64,000 nucleotides of DNA from Saitoella complicata NRRL Y-17804. Lineage: Eukaryota > Ascomycota > Saitoellomycetes > Saitoellales > Saitoellaceae. The notes beneath the pieces were generated by a model. It worked only from the letters and a program-made list of their open reading frames with translations. It had not been told where the DNA came from and did not search any database. This document shows positions 19,569 through 28,880 of this stretch, piece by piece. The stretch is from positions 1-64,000 of the forward strand of contig NW_017567007.1 of assembly GCF_001661265.1 (NCBI RefSeq). Direction: 5' to 3'. Both the position numbers and the translations under genes were made by a program. Position 1 is the stretch's first letter. The number at the start of each line of letters is the position of its first letter.

Positions 19569-21389
19569 ATGCCGAACGACATGACAACCTCCCTCCAAAC
19601 GGAGACCACCTTTGATTCGCAGCCCCTCTCGACCCAATCCCCCCTCCACCCCTGGTGGAAATCCGCCATTATCTACCAAATCTATCCCTCCTCCTTCCTC
19701 GACACCCGCGGCACCGGCACTGGTACCCTCGCCGGTATCACCTCCAAACTGCCATACCTCAAGTCGCTCGGCGTAGACTGTATCTGGCTTTCCCCAATCT
19801 ATGAGAGCCCGTTGCATGATAAGGGATACGACATCAGTGATTATCGGAAGATTGATCCGAGGTATGGAAGCATGGAGGTGTGGGGGGAGATGGTTGAAAA
19901 GGCGCATGAAATTGGGATTAAGGTCATGATGGATTTGGTTGTTAACCACACCTCCTTCCTTCATGCCTGGTTTAAGGAATCCCGCTCCTCTAAAACGAGC
20001 GAGAAGAGGGATTGGTATATCTGGCGTCCACCCCGATACGACGCAGACGGGACTCGTATGCCTCCAAATAACTGGCAAAGCATCTTTCGCGGTCCCGCAT
20101 GGACATATGACAATTCCACAGGCGAGTATTACCTGCACCTATTCTGCCGCGAACAGCCCGACCTCAACTGGGAAAATCCGGAAGTGAGGAAAGCCGTGTA
20201 CGCCATGATGCATTTCTGGCTCTCCCGCGGCGTCGACGGATTCCGCATGGACGTCATCAACCTCCTTTCAAAATCGCCTGGACTCCCCGACGCAAAGGTG
20301 GTGGATGAGACGAGGTTTGAGCAACCGGCGATGGAGCATTACGTCAACGGACCACGGATTCATGAGTTTTTGAGGGAGATGAGGGGGGAGGTACTATCCA
20401 AGTATCCAGAGGCGATCACGGTGGGTGAGACGCCGTTTACGCATGATACGGAGGTGATGAGGAAGTACACCCTCGGCGCCACAGCTGGAGATGCGTATGA
20501 GCTGGATATGTGCTTTAACTTTGAGTTGGTCGATCTTGACTGCGCTACGACGGATCCATTTCTGAAACGCGACGTCCCCCTCCCCGACCTAAAGCGCACC
20601 ATCCAAAAATGGCAATCCCACGGCGGCTGGAACGCACTTTACCTCGAAAACCACGACCAACCACGCTCCGTATCCCGCTTCACCACAGCCGCCACCGGCA
20701 CCCCCGAACTTCGTGATCTTGCGGCGAAGATGTTGGCGTTGATGGAGTGTACGCTCTCTGGTACCGTGTACATCTACCAAGGCCAGGAATTGGGGATGTA
20801 TAACGCGCCTGAGGAGTGGGGGATTGAGGAGTATAAGGATGTTGCGACGCAGAATTATCGGAGGGATATGACGTCGAAGGAAGTTCCTGTTGAGGAGATC
20901 ATGAGGAGGGTGAGAGCGAAAGCTAGGGATCATGCACGGACGCCGATGCAGTGGAACCGCAGTACTTCGCACGCGGGCTTCACTACAGGTGAGCCGTGGA
21001 TGCGTGTTAACCCCTCGTATTCGGACGGTGTCAATGCGGAAGACGAAGAACAAGACCCCGACAGCGTATTCCATTTCTGGAGGAGAATGATTGAGGTGAG
21101 GAAGGAGTACGCGGGGGCCTTGGTTCATGGTAGTTTTACGTTATTGGCGGAGGAGGATGAGAGGGTTTTTGCGTATGTTAGGGAGAGTGGGGAGGGAGAG
21201 AGGATGTTGGTTGTAATGAATTGGTCGGGGGAGGATGTTAGGTGGAGTGTGCCGGAGGAGGCCAGGGATGGGGTGGAGGTTGTTGTGGGGAATTACGGGG
21301 TTGAGGGGAAGGTGATAGAGGAGGGAGGGGTGGTGAAGTTGAGGGCGTGGGAGGGGAGGGTGGGTAGGTGTTCGCCGAGGCTGAATTGA
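19569..21389 (+). CDS. Alpha-glucosidase / maltase, GH13
   Basis: A 606-residue single-exon enzyme hydrolysing terminal alpha-glucosidic bonds of maltose, isomaltose or related sugars. The frame opens at a TTG at 19545; the ATG at 19569 (MPNDMTTS) is taken as the start. There is no signal peptide, so it is probably intracellular. GH13 regions are complete: DLVVNHTS, GFRMDVINLL with the nucleophile Asp, ITVGETPF with the acid/base Glu, and LENHDQPRSVSRF with the third acid. HWWKSAIIYQIYP-like text near residue 28 is the usual start of the maltase/oligo-1,6-glucosidase barrel, and ARTPMQWNRSTSHAGFTTG is typical of fungal maltases. It lies between the amylase and an MFS transporter, which suggests joint use of imported alpha-glucosides. 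Val versus Thr specificity residues were not analysed. Confidence 0.92.
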   Translation: MPNDMTTSLQTETTFDSQPLSTQSPLHPWWKSAIIYQIYPSSFLDTRGTGTGTLAGITSKLPYLKSLGVDCIWLSPIYESPLHDKGYDISDYRKIDPRYGSMEVWGEMVEKAHEIGIKVMMDLVVNHTSFLHAWFKESRSSKTSEKRDWYIWRPPRYDADGTRMPPNNWQSIFRGPAWTYDNSTGEYYLHLFCREQPDLNWENPEVRKAVYAMMHFWLSRGVDGFRMDVINLLSKSPGLPDAKVVDETRFEQPAMEHYVNGPRIHEFLREMRGEVLSKYPEAITVGETPFTHDTEVMRKYTLGATAGDAYELDMCFNFELVDLDCATTDPFLKRDVPLPDLKRTIQKWQSHGGWNALYLENHDQPRSVSRFTTAATGTPELRDLAAKMLALMECTLSGTVYIYQGQELGMYNAPEEWGIEEYKDVATQNYRRDMTSKEVPVEEIMRRVRAKARDHARTPMQWNRSTSHAGFTTGEPWMRVNPSYSDGVNAEDEEQDPDSVFHFWRRMIEVRKEYAGALVHGSFTLLAEEDERVFAYVRESGEGERMLVVMNWSGEDVRWSVPEEARDGVEVVVGNYGVEGKVIEEGGVVKLRAWEGRVGRCSPRLN

Positions 21390-22002
21390 GCGGGATGTCA
21401 GATAGGGTGATTAGAGTTACAACGTTGCTTTGATATGTCATGTATCTCGGAGTAATTCTCGGGGCAATTCTCGAGGCAACGCGGCCCCGGGACGCACTTT
21501 CACGCACCACGCCTAGCGCCCGCGGGGGAGTGGAGTATGGACATCGCAGACCCGTTCAAACTCGGGACGTGGATCATGCTCCAAAGGAACAGCAGAAATT
21601 CAAATCTCACGTTCTCTAAAGTCGATAAAGTTTGCAATTGATCCAGATCAGGAAAGAGATCCCTCGGAGAACGCGATCTCGGTTGCCACATACGGTATAT
21701 CACAGGATGCGGTGAAGCTTAAGGTAAGTCAGCGATGAAGTGACAATTGCCGAGAGTTGCGCCGGCGCACTCCACCCCGTACGTCTCACATGGCACGTTC
21801 GATACACTCTGGCCTAGGGTTGGCATTTGAATCATGAAACGATGCGGGGTGGGATGGTGTGTCCATGTGAGCGATGACTGAGGTGGAACGGGATGCTGAC
21901 CACCATCCATGGACAGACATAAATAGACCTTTGATCCGGCCCTTCGTACTCTCTCTCTCTCTCTACAAACAAACACTACTGCACAACCTCGACAACTGCG
22001 AC
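21390..22002 (+). promoter_or_regulatory. Promoter and leader of the sugar transporter gene
   Basis: No credible coding sequence. A TATA-like CATAAATAG lies at 21919-21927, followed by a CT-repeat tract (about 21950-21963) and an A/C-rich leader ending at the ATG at 22003. An in-frame ATG exists at 21874, but it lies upstream of the TATA-like element, so it is not used as the start here. Confidence 0.55.
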
Positions 22003-23493
22003 ATGGGCAAGCTCTACACGTACGGCTGCGCAGCCTTCACCGCCGTCGGCTCCTTCATGTGGGGCTACGACTCTGGTGTCTTCGGTACCACGATTGCCCA
22101 ACCCTCCTGGAACACATACTACGGGTACCCCACCGGTGCCATCCTCGGTGGTATCATCTCTTCGTACGCGGGTGGTGCTGCGGTTGGGTGTATCCTCGCC
22201 ACCATGTCCGATCGGATCGGTAGGAGGAGGACGGTGCAGATTGGTGGGTTGACGGCGTTTGTGGGGACATTGTTGATGGCTGCTGCGGTGAATGTGGAGA
22301 TGTTGTTGGTTGGGCGTGTGATTGCGGGTTTGGCTATTGGGATTTTGTATTCGTCCATCCCACTTTACCAATCCGAGATTGCGCCGCCGACGAAAAGAGG
22401 GTTCGTGGTGGGGTTGCACACGCTTTTCATTTCGACTGGGTTCGCATTGGCGAATTGGATTGGGTACGCGTCGTATTGGTCTGGGAATGACTTTCAATTT
22501 CGGTTCCCGATGTCGTTTCAGTGTTTGCCTGCGCTCATCTTGACGATTGGGATGCAATTCCTGCCGGAGTCGCCGAGATGGCTGATCGAGCAAGGTCGCT
22601 ACGAGGAGGCCTACACCGTCACCAAGCGTCTCCATTACACCGACACGCAAGACGAGACATTCTTCGAACAAGAATTCCACCAGATGAAAGAACAAATCAC
22701 GTATGAAAAACAAGAAGAAGTAACCTCAACCCTCGAACTCTTCCGTCGCCCCTCCTACCGCAAACGCATCCTCCTCGCAATCTTCATCCAGGTCGGAACA
22801 CAGGCCTGCGGAACGAACGTCGTAAACTACTACCAAACCAAAATCTACGAATCCGTCGGAATCAAGGGCTCCACCGTCCTCCTCCTCGCCGCACTCTATG
22901 GTATGGTGGGTCCCCTCTCCACCCTCGTCTCCACCAACTTCATCGACCGTTGGGGCCGCGTGAAGGCAACATTCTGGTCCCTCATCTTCCTCGGTATCGA
23001 TTTCATCTTCCTCGCCGCCCTTATCGCAACCTACTCCAACAAAGCTGGCGCCGGCGCGGCAATCGCTTTCCTCTTCCTCTTCTCCATCATCTACTCACTC
23101 GGGTTCAACGCCGTCTGGGCCGTCTACACAACCGAGCTCTTCCCCATGGCTCTCCGTGCCCGCGGAGGCGCAATCGCGACATTCTTCTCCTTCGTAACAC
23201 AAATCATCTTCTCGCAGGCTTCGCCAACCGCGTTCGAGAATTTGGGGTGGAAGTATTATATCGTGTTTATTGTGTTGGATTTCGTGTTTGCGGGGATGGT
23301 GTTGATGTTTTGTGTTGAGACGAAGGGGAAGACGCTTGAGGAGATTAATGAGTTGTTTGGGGAGAGGGTTGTGGTGAGGATGGATGAGAGGGGGGAGGTG
23401 GAGATGGAGAGGGGTGTTATTAGTCCGGTTGATGGAGATGAGAAAGTCAAGATGGGTGGGCATATTGAGGATGTTGATGGTGAGTCGAGGTAG
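22003..23493 (+). CDS. MFS sugar transporter (hexose/maltose permease type)
   Basis: A 496-residue single-exon plasma-membrane transporter of the sugar porter family with about 12 membrane segments. The start is placed at MGKLYTYGCAAFTAVGSFMWGYDSGVFG, in which the last residues form the first membrane helix. Signatures seen are DRIGRRRT in the loop after helix 2, PESPRWLIEQGRYEEA at the central loop, DRWGRVKAT in the second half, and VETKGKTLEEINELFG after the last helix. The C-terminal tail is hydrophilic. Substrate cannot be read from sequence. Its position next to amylase and maltase genes suggests a glucose or alpha-glucoside. The layout (transporter, maltase, amylase) resembles yeast MAL loci. 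Confidence 0.9.
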   Translation: MGKLYTYGCAAFTAVGSFMWGYDSGVFGTTIAQPSWNTYYGYPTGAILGGIISSYAGGAAVGCILATMSDRIGRRRTVQIGGLTAFVGTLLMAAAVNVEMLLVGRVIAGLAIGILYSSIPLYQSEIAPPTKRGFVVGLHTLFISTGFALANWIGYASYWSGNDFQFRFPMSFQCLPALILTIGMQFLPESPRWLIEQGRYEEAYTVTKRLHYTDTQDETFFEQEFHQMKEQITYEKQEEVTSTLELFRRPSYRKRILLAIFIQVGTQACGTNVVNYYQTKIYESVGIKGSTVLLLAALYGMVGPLSTLVSTNFIDRWGRVKATFWSLIFLGIDFIFLAALIATYSNKAGAGAAIAFLFLFSIIYSLGFNAVWAVYTTELFPMALRARGGAIATFFSFVTQIIFSQASPTAFENLGWKYYIVFIVLDFVFAGMVLMFCVETKGKTLEEINELFGERVVVRMDERGEVEMERGVISPVDGDEKVKMGGHIEDVDGESR

Positions 23494-23545
23494 CTGTTTG
23501 ATGAGAGCCGAGAACACAGTGATACCCTTTACTGAGATTTAATGT

Positions 23546-25300
23546 ATGCGTACACCTGGCCTGTGTATCGGACAGTTATGTAAAGATCCTTCGCAGCAGT
23601 CTCCAGTTGCGTTTTGCAGACCAGCTGCTCGGTGCCGGCCGTGGGACGTGCCGTGCCACCTGATTTCGCAGGGTAGTCCTCAGCTTGAACGACTGCGAGT
23701 CAACGTCAACCGCACTCAAAACACTGCTCCATCGATTACCTCTGCTATCTTCTTGGTCTTTCTGCTTGCTCGCCTTGTCTTCTCACTGCTCCCTAACCCA
23801 GCATTCACCCCCGCCATGCCCTTCCCCGAAGCCAGGGCCATCCCCCGCACCATCAGCACCTTCCAAAGCGTCCTCCTCACATGCTACCACATCGCCGTGT
23901 TCCAGCTCTGGACGATCGCCTTCATGTTCACCCTCGGTCCCGAAGGTTGGAGCGCGTTTCCCCTTGCCGTGAAGGTCGCGTATTTGGTCCCTTATGTCGT
24001 TACGGGGATATTTGGGTGGGGAGGACCAGCATACATCGCGTACTTTCTACTTCTGAAGCGTCTTTCAACGGATTACTGATGGAATATGTACAGTGTTATG
24101 CCGCAACACAACATCGGCCTCTCGGACCCCATCCGGACCCCGACTGAGTGCGTCATCCGATTACTTCTCCTCTGGGCGTACTGGACACTCGTTCACCTGC
24201 TTTGGGCTGCGGCATTTCTTCTCGCGTTCGTGGCGGATGACAACAGTATCTGGCAGGAGCAGAGATACTGGGGGGGAATTAGTCTCATCGTGGTTGTGAG
24301 GACCGCGTTTTTGATGCCGATGGTGATTACGGGTTGTTCAGGTGGATGGGGTTGGCCGAACAAGCAGAACATGCGGTTTGGCCTCTTTCTCTACAAGGTT
24401 GGCCGATGTATGCTGACATATGCGATAGCTTGGCGTATCCCAACCTCTACCCAGCTCCACGCACACAGATCTCAACAGGCACAGCAGAGCTTCGCACGGT
24501 CACAATCCACGACATCCCCTCCCGCACAACCTCCCTCCCTCGTCAAGCTATATCCAGTCTCCCAACAACCTCTCGCCAACCCTTCAACACGACTTGTCCA
24601 GTTTGCTTCGATGATCCGGGATCCAGAGATGGGATGGACTTTCTCGTTACGGAATGTAACCATCAGATGTATGTCTTCGCTTGCAGTATGACGTTGAATG
24701 TAAGTCAACTAATCAGCACCGGGGACAGATGCGAAGAGTGTGTTGATCTCCTCTTTGCCGTGGATCTCCAGGGTCAGTGTCCAGTTTGTCGGCATTCAGT
24801 GCATAGAGATGAGCTACTTGATTATGCTCCGCCGGTGACTGCAGGTGATGAATCATCTACCGAATTGCAGAGCATTGGAGTGACAGAACGTCCTTCAGTT
24901 CCTTCCCCTGATGAGCCAAACTTATTCACGGCTTTGCCTGAAGGGCGCGACAGTGAGCCTACGCAAGAAGACATTCGGGTCACAGAAAAGAATGAAGAGA
25001 ACGATTGCTGGTGCATCGGGTGCAAAGTCCATCTTTCCAAACTGAAACTAGGCGAAGCATTTGACGTGCTAATCGAAAAAGGCATTCGTGAGAATCTGTA
25101 CATCACCTTGTTAGCCCATTTTATACAGGCCATTAACGTGGTGTATGTACAGATGCAACGACTGTGAAGACTACGTGCCCGACGAAGAACCAGCAACCTT
25201 CGCATGGTTTCTGTTGATGCGTGCTTCGAAAGATATGGTCGAGCCAGAACAAAACACAATGAGTAGGAGAAAGAGGCGGCAAGCATTACAGAACCTTTGA
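23546..25300 (+). CDS. Multi-pass membrane RING-finger protein, putative E3 ligase
   Basis: Proposed exons are 23546-24015, 24094-24397, 24469-24668, 24729-25097 and 25153-25300, total about 496 residues. The N-terminal half holds several hydrophobic segments (SAIFLVFLLARLVFSLL, LLLWAYWTLVHLLWAAAFLL, LIVVVRTAFLMPMVITG). Two related motifs, VPYVVTGIFG and MPMVITGCSGGWGWP, hint at an internal duplication. The C-terminal half contains a RING: CPVCFDD, then TECNHQ spliced to ICEECVDL, then GQCPVCRHSV. A second Cys set (CWCIGC, and CNDC after the last intron) follows, and the end is basic (SRRKRRQALQNL). The splice at 24668/24729 is strongly supported because it restores RING spacing. The first donor (GTGGGG) is weak and the start is uncertain. 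By family, RING proteins recruit ubiquitin-conjugating enzymes; the membrane and target are unknown. Confidence 0.68.
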
Positions 25301-25521
25301 TGAACACTACAAGAATGGACTTTCACAGGTATTGACTATTAACGAATTTGGAATTCGGAACCCTTTAACGTATGCTAAACCCAATGTTTCCTTCCTTTCC
25401 TTTTGCAAAAGATAATAACTTATAAAAGACGCAAGCAAAAGCGCAATTGCAATGTGATCAAACGAAAGGTAACCACCTAGTATATCTTTCATCCCCAATC
25501 AATCTCAAACTTTCTCTGTTC

Positions 25522-28500
25522 TCATGTAGAAACTTCTCCGTCATCGTAGGCTTCGCCACGTCCGGCGACTTCTTCCATGACGTCTTCGACGCCCCAACTA
25601 CTGAGCTCCTCGCCTTCGCCACGGCCGATTTCGCCTTCGCCGTGTGCTTCTCTCCAGATTCGCTGGAAGTAGATTCTTAGCGTCCGCAATCCTCTCAAGT
25701 ATCCCTGATCGCAGCTGTCAGGGTGCTGAGGCGGGTACCGTGCATTCTCCGGCAATCCATCCTCAAGTGCGAAGCTCTGGGCGAAATCAACGATCTTGAT
25801 CGTGATCTCTTTCGGCTGGACAGGCTCCTCCTTCCCCTGGCTCGCTTCAGCAGCAGCCTCGACAGCTTCGCCATCATACAACAACAACAAACTCGAAGCA
25901 TAAAACCTATACCCCTTAAGCTGTCTAATAATCCCCTCCAACGTCGTCAACTTGCGGAGAATAACAGGGATATGCTGAACGAGGATCTTATTCCCATCAC
26001 TTAAGAACCTCCGTAACGCATTCTGGAACTCTGCACCGGCTTTGAGGTCGCGGCCGTAGTATTTGTCTTGGAAGATGTAGATCTGGGTCGCGACGTTCCA
26101 GACCTGCATTCCGCAGACACGGACACCGAGTTGACGAGAGGTGGTCATCGCGCATTTTCGGCTCTGCGACATCTTCTTCTTGTCAGTCGCGTCGATTCCA
26201 TACTGTCGTGTTCCCATCTTGAGGTCCAGTACACAGGGTTTCTTCATCCCGCTCGTCAAATCCTCCATCAGGATGAAGCGTTCCGTGCGTTCCTCCGGTT
26301 GCTCAATCCTCATCGCACCAGCCTTCGTCGGACTCGAAGCATTAGCCTGCGCAGCCTTCGCCGCAGCAAGTGCCGCTTTCGCTTGTCGCGCCTGTGCGAT
26401 CTCGTAACACCTCTGACTCCAATTCAACCTCGCCTGCACGAAATCCTTATTCGTACCCTTCGCGGTTCCAACATTCCTATCGACCGTTTGACTCCCCAAC
26501 GGAACATCCACACTCCCCTCGATTGGACTCCTGACGGGGGGCGTCATGGATCCAGTGATGGTATCACCTAGATCATCCATATCGAAGACACCGCCATGTC
26601 CATCGCCTTCCTCCCGCGCAGGCGTATCCTCCCGATCATCACCACTCGAATACCGCCTCTGCTTCCTCTTCTCCTTCGGCGCCTCCCCACCCTCCACCAT
26701 CGTATCAGGCGTCATCGCGAGCCCGTGCGCGACACCCATCACCAAACCCCGATCATCAAGACTCGTACTCGGCCGAACCACCTTTGGCTCGGCTTCTTCG
26801 ACGATGGTCTCACGGATTCGGGGGCGGGATACCCCACGCTTTTTGCGGCGTTCGCTGTGTCCATGAACACTGCCTCTACCACCATCTCTGGTCCCAGGCT
26901 CGCGTGGAGCAAAAACCTCCCGTAAAACCTGTTCCTGTAATTTACGGTTCACGGTCGTCGCGCCCCAACTCCCATACTTCTTCGGCTTCGGCGCCTGAAG
27001 CGCAGCAGTCCCCATAGACGCCGTAGAAGTAGCACTCGAGGGTGTAACCGGACTCTGCGAACTATTCTGCCTCGTATTCGGCGGCGCACTCGGCGGATGC
27101 AACAACCACTCCGGAATAATATGCCGATTTCTCTCAACACTAACCTCCGGAAACCTCGGCTTCACCTCTTCTTCCTCCTCTTCCGACTCGGGTTTCAGGG
27201 GGTTGGCCCGATGCGTGACATTTAGCACCCCGATGTATTTGGGCAGGAAGGGGAGGAGTTCGCGGTGGTGGTTTTCGACGGCTTCGTAGAATTCGTTTTC
27301 GCGTCTTGCGAGGGGTTTGCAGACGGCTTTTTTGGAGAAGCGGAATATTGCGGTGTGGCCGCCGACTTGGTGTTTATACGGTTTCAACATCACCGATTGC
27401 GGGATCGCCGGTGGTGTCGGCTCGGGTTGTGGGGGAGCTTGTGTCGCAGCACTCGTCAAGGTCGTGGTCGGCGACGGATCCAAGGGCGAAGTGGAAGGAG
27501 GTAACGAGATGGGTGGTGCTTGCGCATGCGGTGCAGGAGGCAAGATCGCAGAAGCAGGCATAGAAGACGGCGGCGTGGGCGGTGATATATGCGGTACATA
27601 CACCGCCTCCGTCGTCAACTCCAGTCCGCCACCCAACTCAATTGCCCGCTCCTCTCCATCATCTTCCATATCCATGCCCACACTCACATCCTTACTCTTA
27701 CTCTTACTCTTGCTCGCGTGCACCCTAACCCCCTCCCGATCGTCCAACTGCAACTTTCTCTCGATCTCGGCGGCGACATTAATGATTTGAGGTTCGATGT
27801 GGGTGTCGTCGACAGCGATTTCGTCGATTGCGTCACCGAAGATTCCGGCACCGGCTTTCACGTCCGCTTTGGAGCCTTTGAAGAGTTTAAGACTTTGGGA
27901 TGCTTTTCGGGCTTTTTTGTCCGTTTTGGTGGGGTCGGGGGTTTCGACAACTGACATGCCGCGTTCCTTCTCCCCGTGGCCAATTTTACCATCCTCGGCG
28001 TCGGAGGACACGAGCGTCGCGTCCTCATCCAATAAAACCTCTGCGTGCAGAACACCGCCGCTACTAGAATCCTTGAAGAGACGAAGTGACTGCGTCGATT
28101 TCCGTGACGACTTTTCGGTCGAGACGGAGGACATCATCGCCGTCGGCTCTTCCAAAAGCTGTGACGCCTTTCGTGATGTTGCTGGAGGGAAAAACGGCGA
28201 GTTACTTCGTGGTCCACCGGCGGCGATTGGTGGTGACGGAAAGGGGTGGTTTGGCGACATGGAGGTGACATCGCGGGGCGAGACGAGCGGCGGACTCCGC
28301 GTAAACCCTCTATGCGTCTGCGTCACACTCTCTCTCGTCACTGTCGCAGTCGACGTAGTAGATGTCGACGTCGCGCTATGGGTGTCGGAGTTGATATGTT
28401 GTTCATCGTGTTGGTGCTCACTTACGGATCCTCCCATGCATGCGTCCCAATTCCAATTATGCCAGTCGCTGTATGCTTGTGTTTCTTGAAAAGGATCCGG

Positions 28501-28557
28501 GTATATGCTCGTGATACCTTCGTCGTGGTTATGGTGTAGTGTTTGCAGGTGGTGCAT
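25522..28557 (-). CDS. kcs1: Inositol hexakisphosphate kinase, Kcs1 family
   Basis: A single-exon minus-strand frame of about 1011 residues from the ATG at 28557. The open frame extends 63 bases further to a TTG, so an upstream exon is possible. The protein makes inositol pyrophosphates from IP6 and affects phosphate sensing and vacuoles. The first 750 residues are mostly disordered, rich in Ser/Pro/Thr, with one block near [18 protein letters not shown] that is the usual start of the kinase N-lobe in fungal Kcs1. The catalytic region lies in the C-terminal third and contains the inositol polyphosphate kinase signature [14 protein letters not shown] (P-x3-D-x-K-x-G) at about residue 782. It also has KIVDFAQSF near the end and [11 protein letters not shown]. 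The split kinase domain with a long insert is a known feature of fungal Kcs1. It is divergent from the SNF2 gene, with 323 bases between starts. Confidence 0.88.
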   Translation of the reverse strand: MHHLQTLHHNHDEGITSIYPDPFQETQAYSDWHNWNWDACMGGSVSEHQHDEQHINSDTHSATSTSTTSTATVTRESVTQTHRGFTRSPPLVSPRDVTSMSPNHPFPSPPIAAGGPRSNSPFFPPATSRKASQLLEEPTAMMSSVSTEKSSRKSTQSLRLFKDSSSGGVLHAEVLLDEDATLVSSDAEDGKIGHGEKERGMSVVETPDPTKTDKKARKASQSLKLFKGSKADVKAGAGIFGDAIDEIAVDDTHIEPQIINVAAEIERKLQLDDREGVRVHASKSKSKSKDVSVGMDMEDDGEERAIELGGGLELTTEAVYVPHISPPTPPSSMPASAILPPAPHAQAPPISLPPSTSPLDPSPTTTLTSAATQAPPQPEPTPPAIPQSVMLKPYKHQVGGHTAIFRFSKKAVCKPLARRENEFYEAVENHHRELLPFLPKYIGVLNVTHRANPLKPESEEEEEEVKPRFPEVSVERNRHIIPEWLLHPPSAPPNTRQNSSQSPVTPSSATSTASMGTAALQAPKPKKYGSWGATTVNRKLQEQVLREVFAPREPGTRDGGRGSVHGHSERRKKRGVSRPRIRETIVEEAEPKVVRPSTSLDDRGLVMGVAHGLAMTPDTMVEGGEAPKEKRKQRRYSSGDDREDTPAREEGDGHGGVFDMDDLGDTITGSMTPPVRSPIEGSVDVPLGSQTVDRNVGTAKGTNKDFVQARLNWSQRCYEIAQARQAKAALAAAKAAQANASSPTKAGAMRIEQPEERTERFILMEDLTSGMKKPCVLDLKMGTRQYGIDATDKKKMSQSRKCAMTTSRQLGVRVCGMQVWNVATQIYIFQDKYYGRDLKAGAEFQNALRRFLSDGNKILVQHIPVILRKLTTLEGIIRQLKGYRFYASSLLLLYDGEAVEAAAEASQGKEEPVQPKEITIKIVDFAQSFALEDGLPENARYPPQHPDSCDQGYLRGLRTLRIYFQRIWREAHGEGEIGRGEGEELSSWGVEDVMEEVAGRGEAYDDGEVST

Positions 28558-28880
28558 CGCTCCAGGCGTAGAATTGAGGCGTGCATTGCGCGTAGGAGGG
28601 TTGGCGGTGCAACGACTCAAGTACCAACTTTAGGCGAGGCATTATTATATGGCTCAGAGGGATTGAAGGGACGGGGAGCTGCGTTGGAGTGAGGGCATAT
28701 GAGCGTTTATTTTGGAGATGATTCTCGTGGGGGGGAGGGTTGGGCCATGGGACTACATTCCGTATGCATTGCAGGCGGACGTACGTAGAGTACCCGGGCT
28801 CGTACTCACCACCAGTCAATCCGTCGTTGGGACAAAGAAATCCACCGCCATAGATCAGTCAAGAGTGATAAGCACGTTCC
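28558..28880. promoter_or_regulatory. Divergent promoter between Kcs1 and SNF2-RING genes
   Basis: This 323-base region lies between two opposite starts and must hold both promoters. The open frames crossing it are continuations of the flanking genes' frames or their antisense. No specific site was recognised. Confidence 0.45.

Noticed and set aside
19443-20138. Minus-strand frame of 231 codons opposite the glucosidase gene
   Set aside because: Shadow of the GH13 gene with no family features.
21874-22002. N-terminal extension of the sugar transporter from an upstream ATG
   Set aside because: It would span the TATA-like element and a CT-repeat leader; family proteins start close to the first helix, as at 22003.
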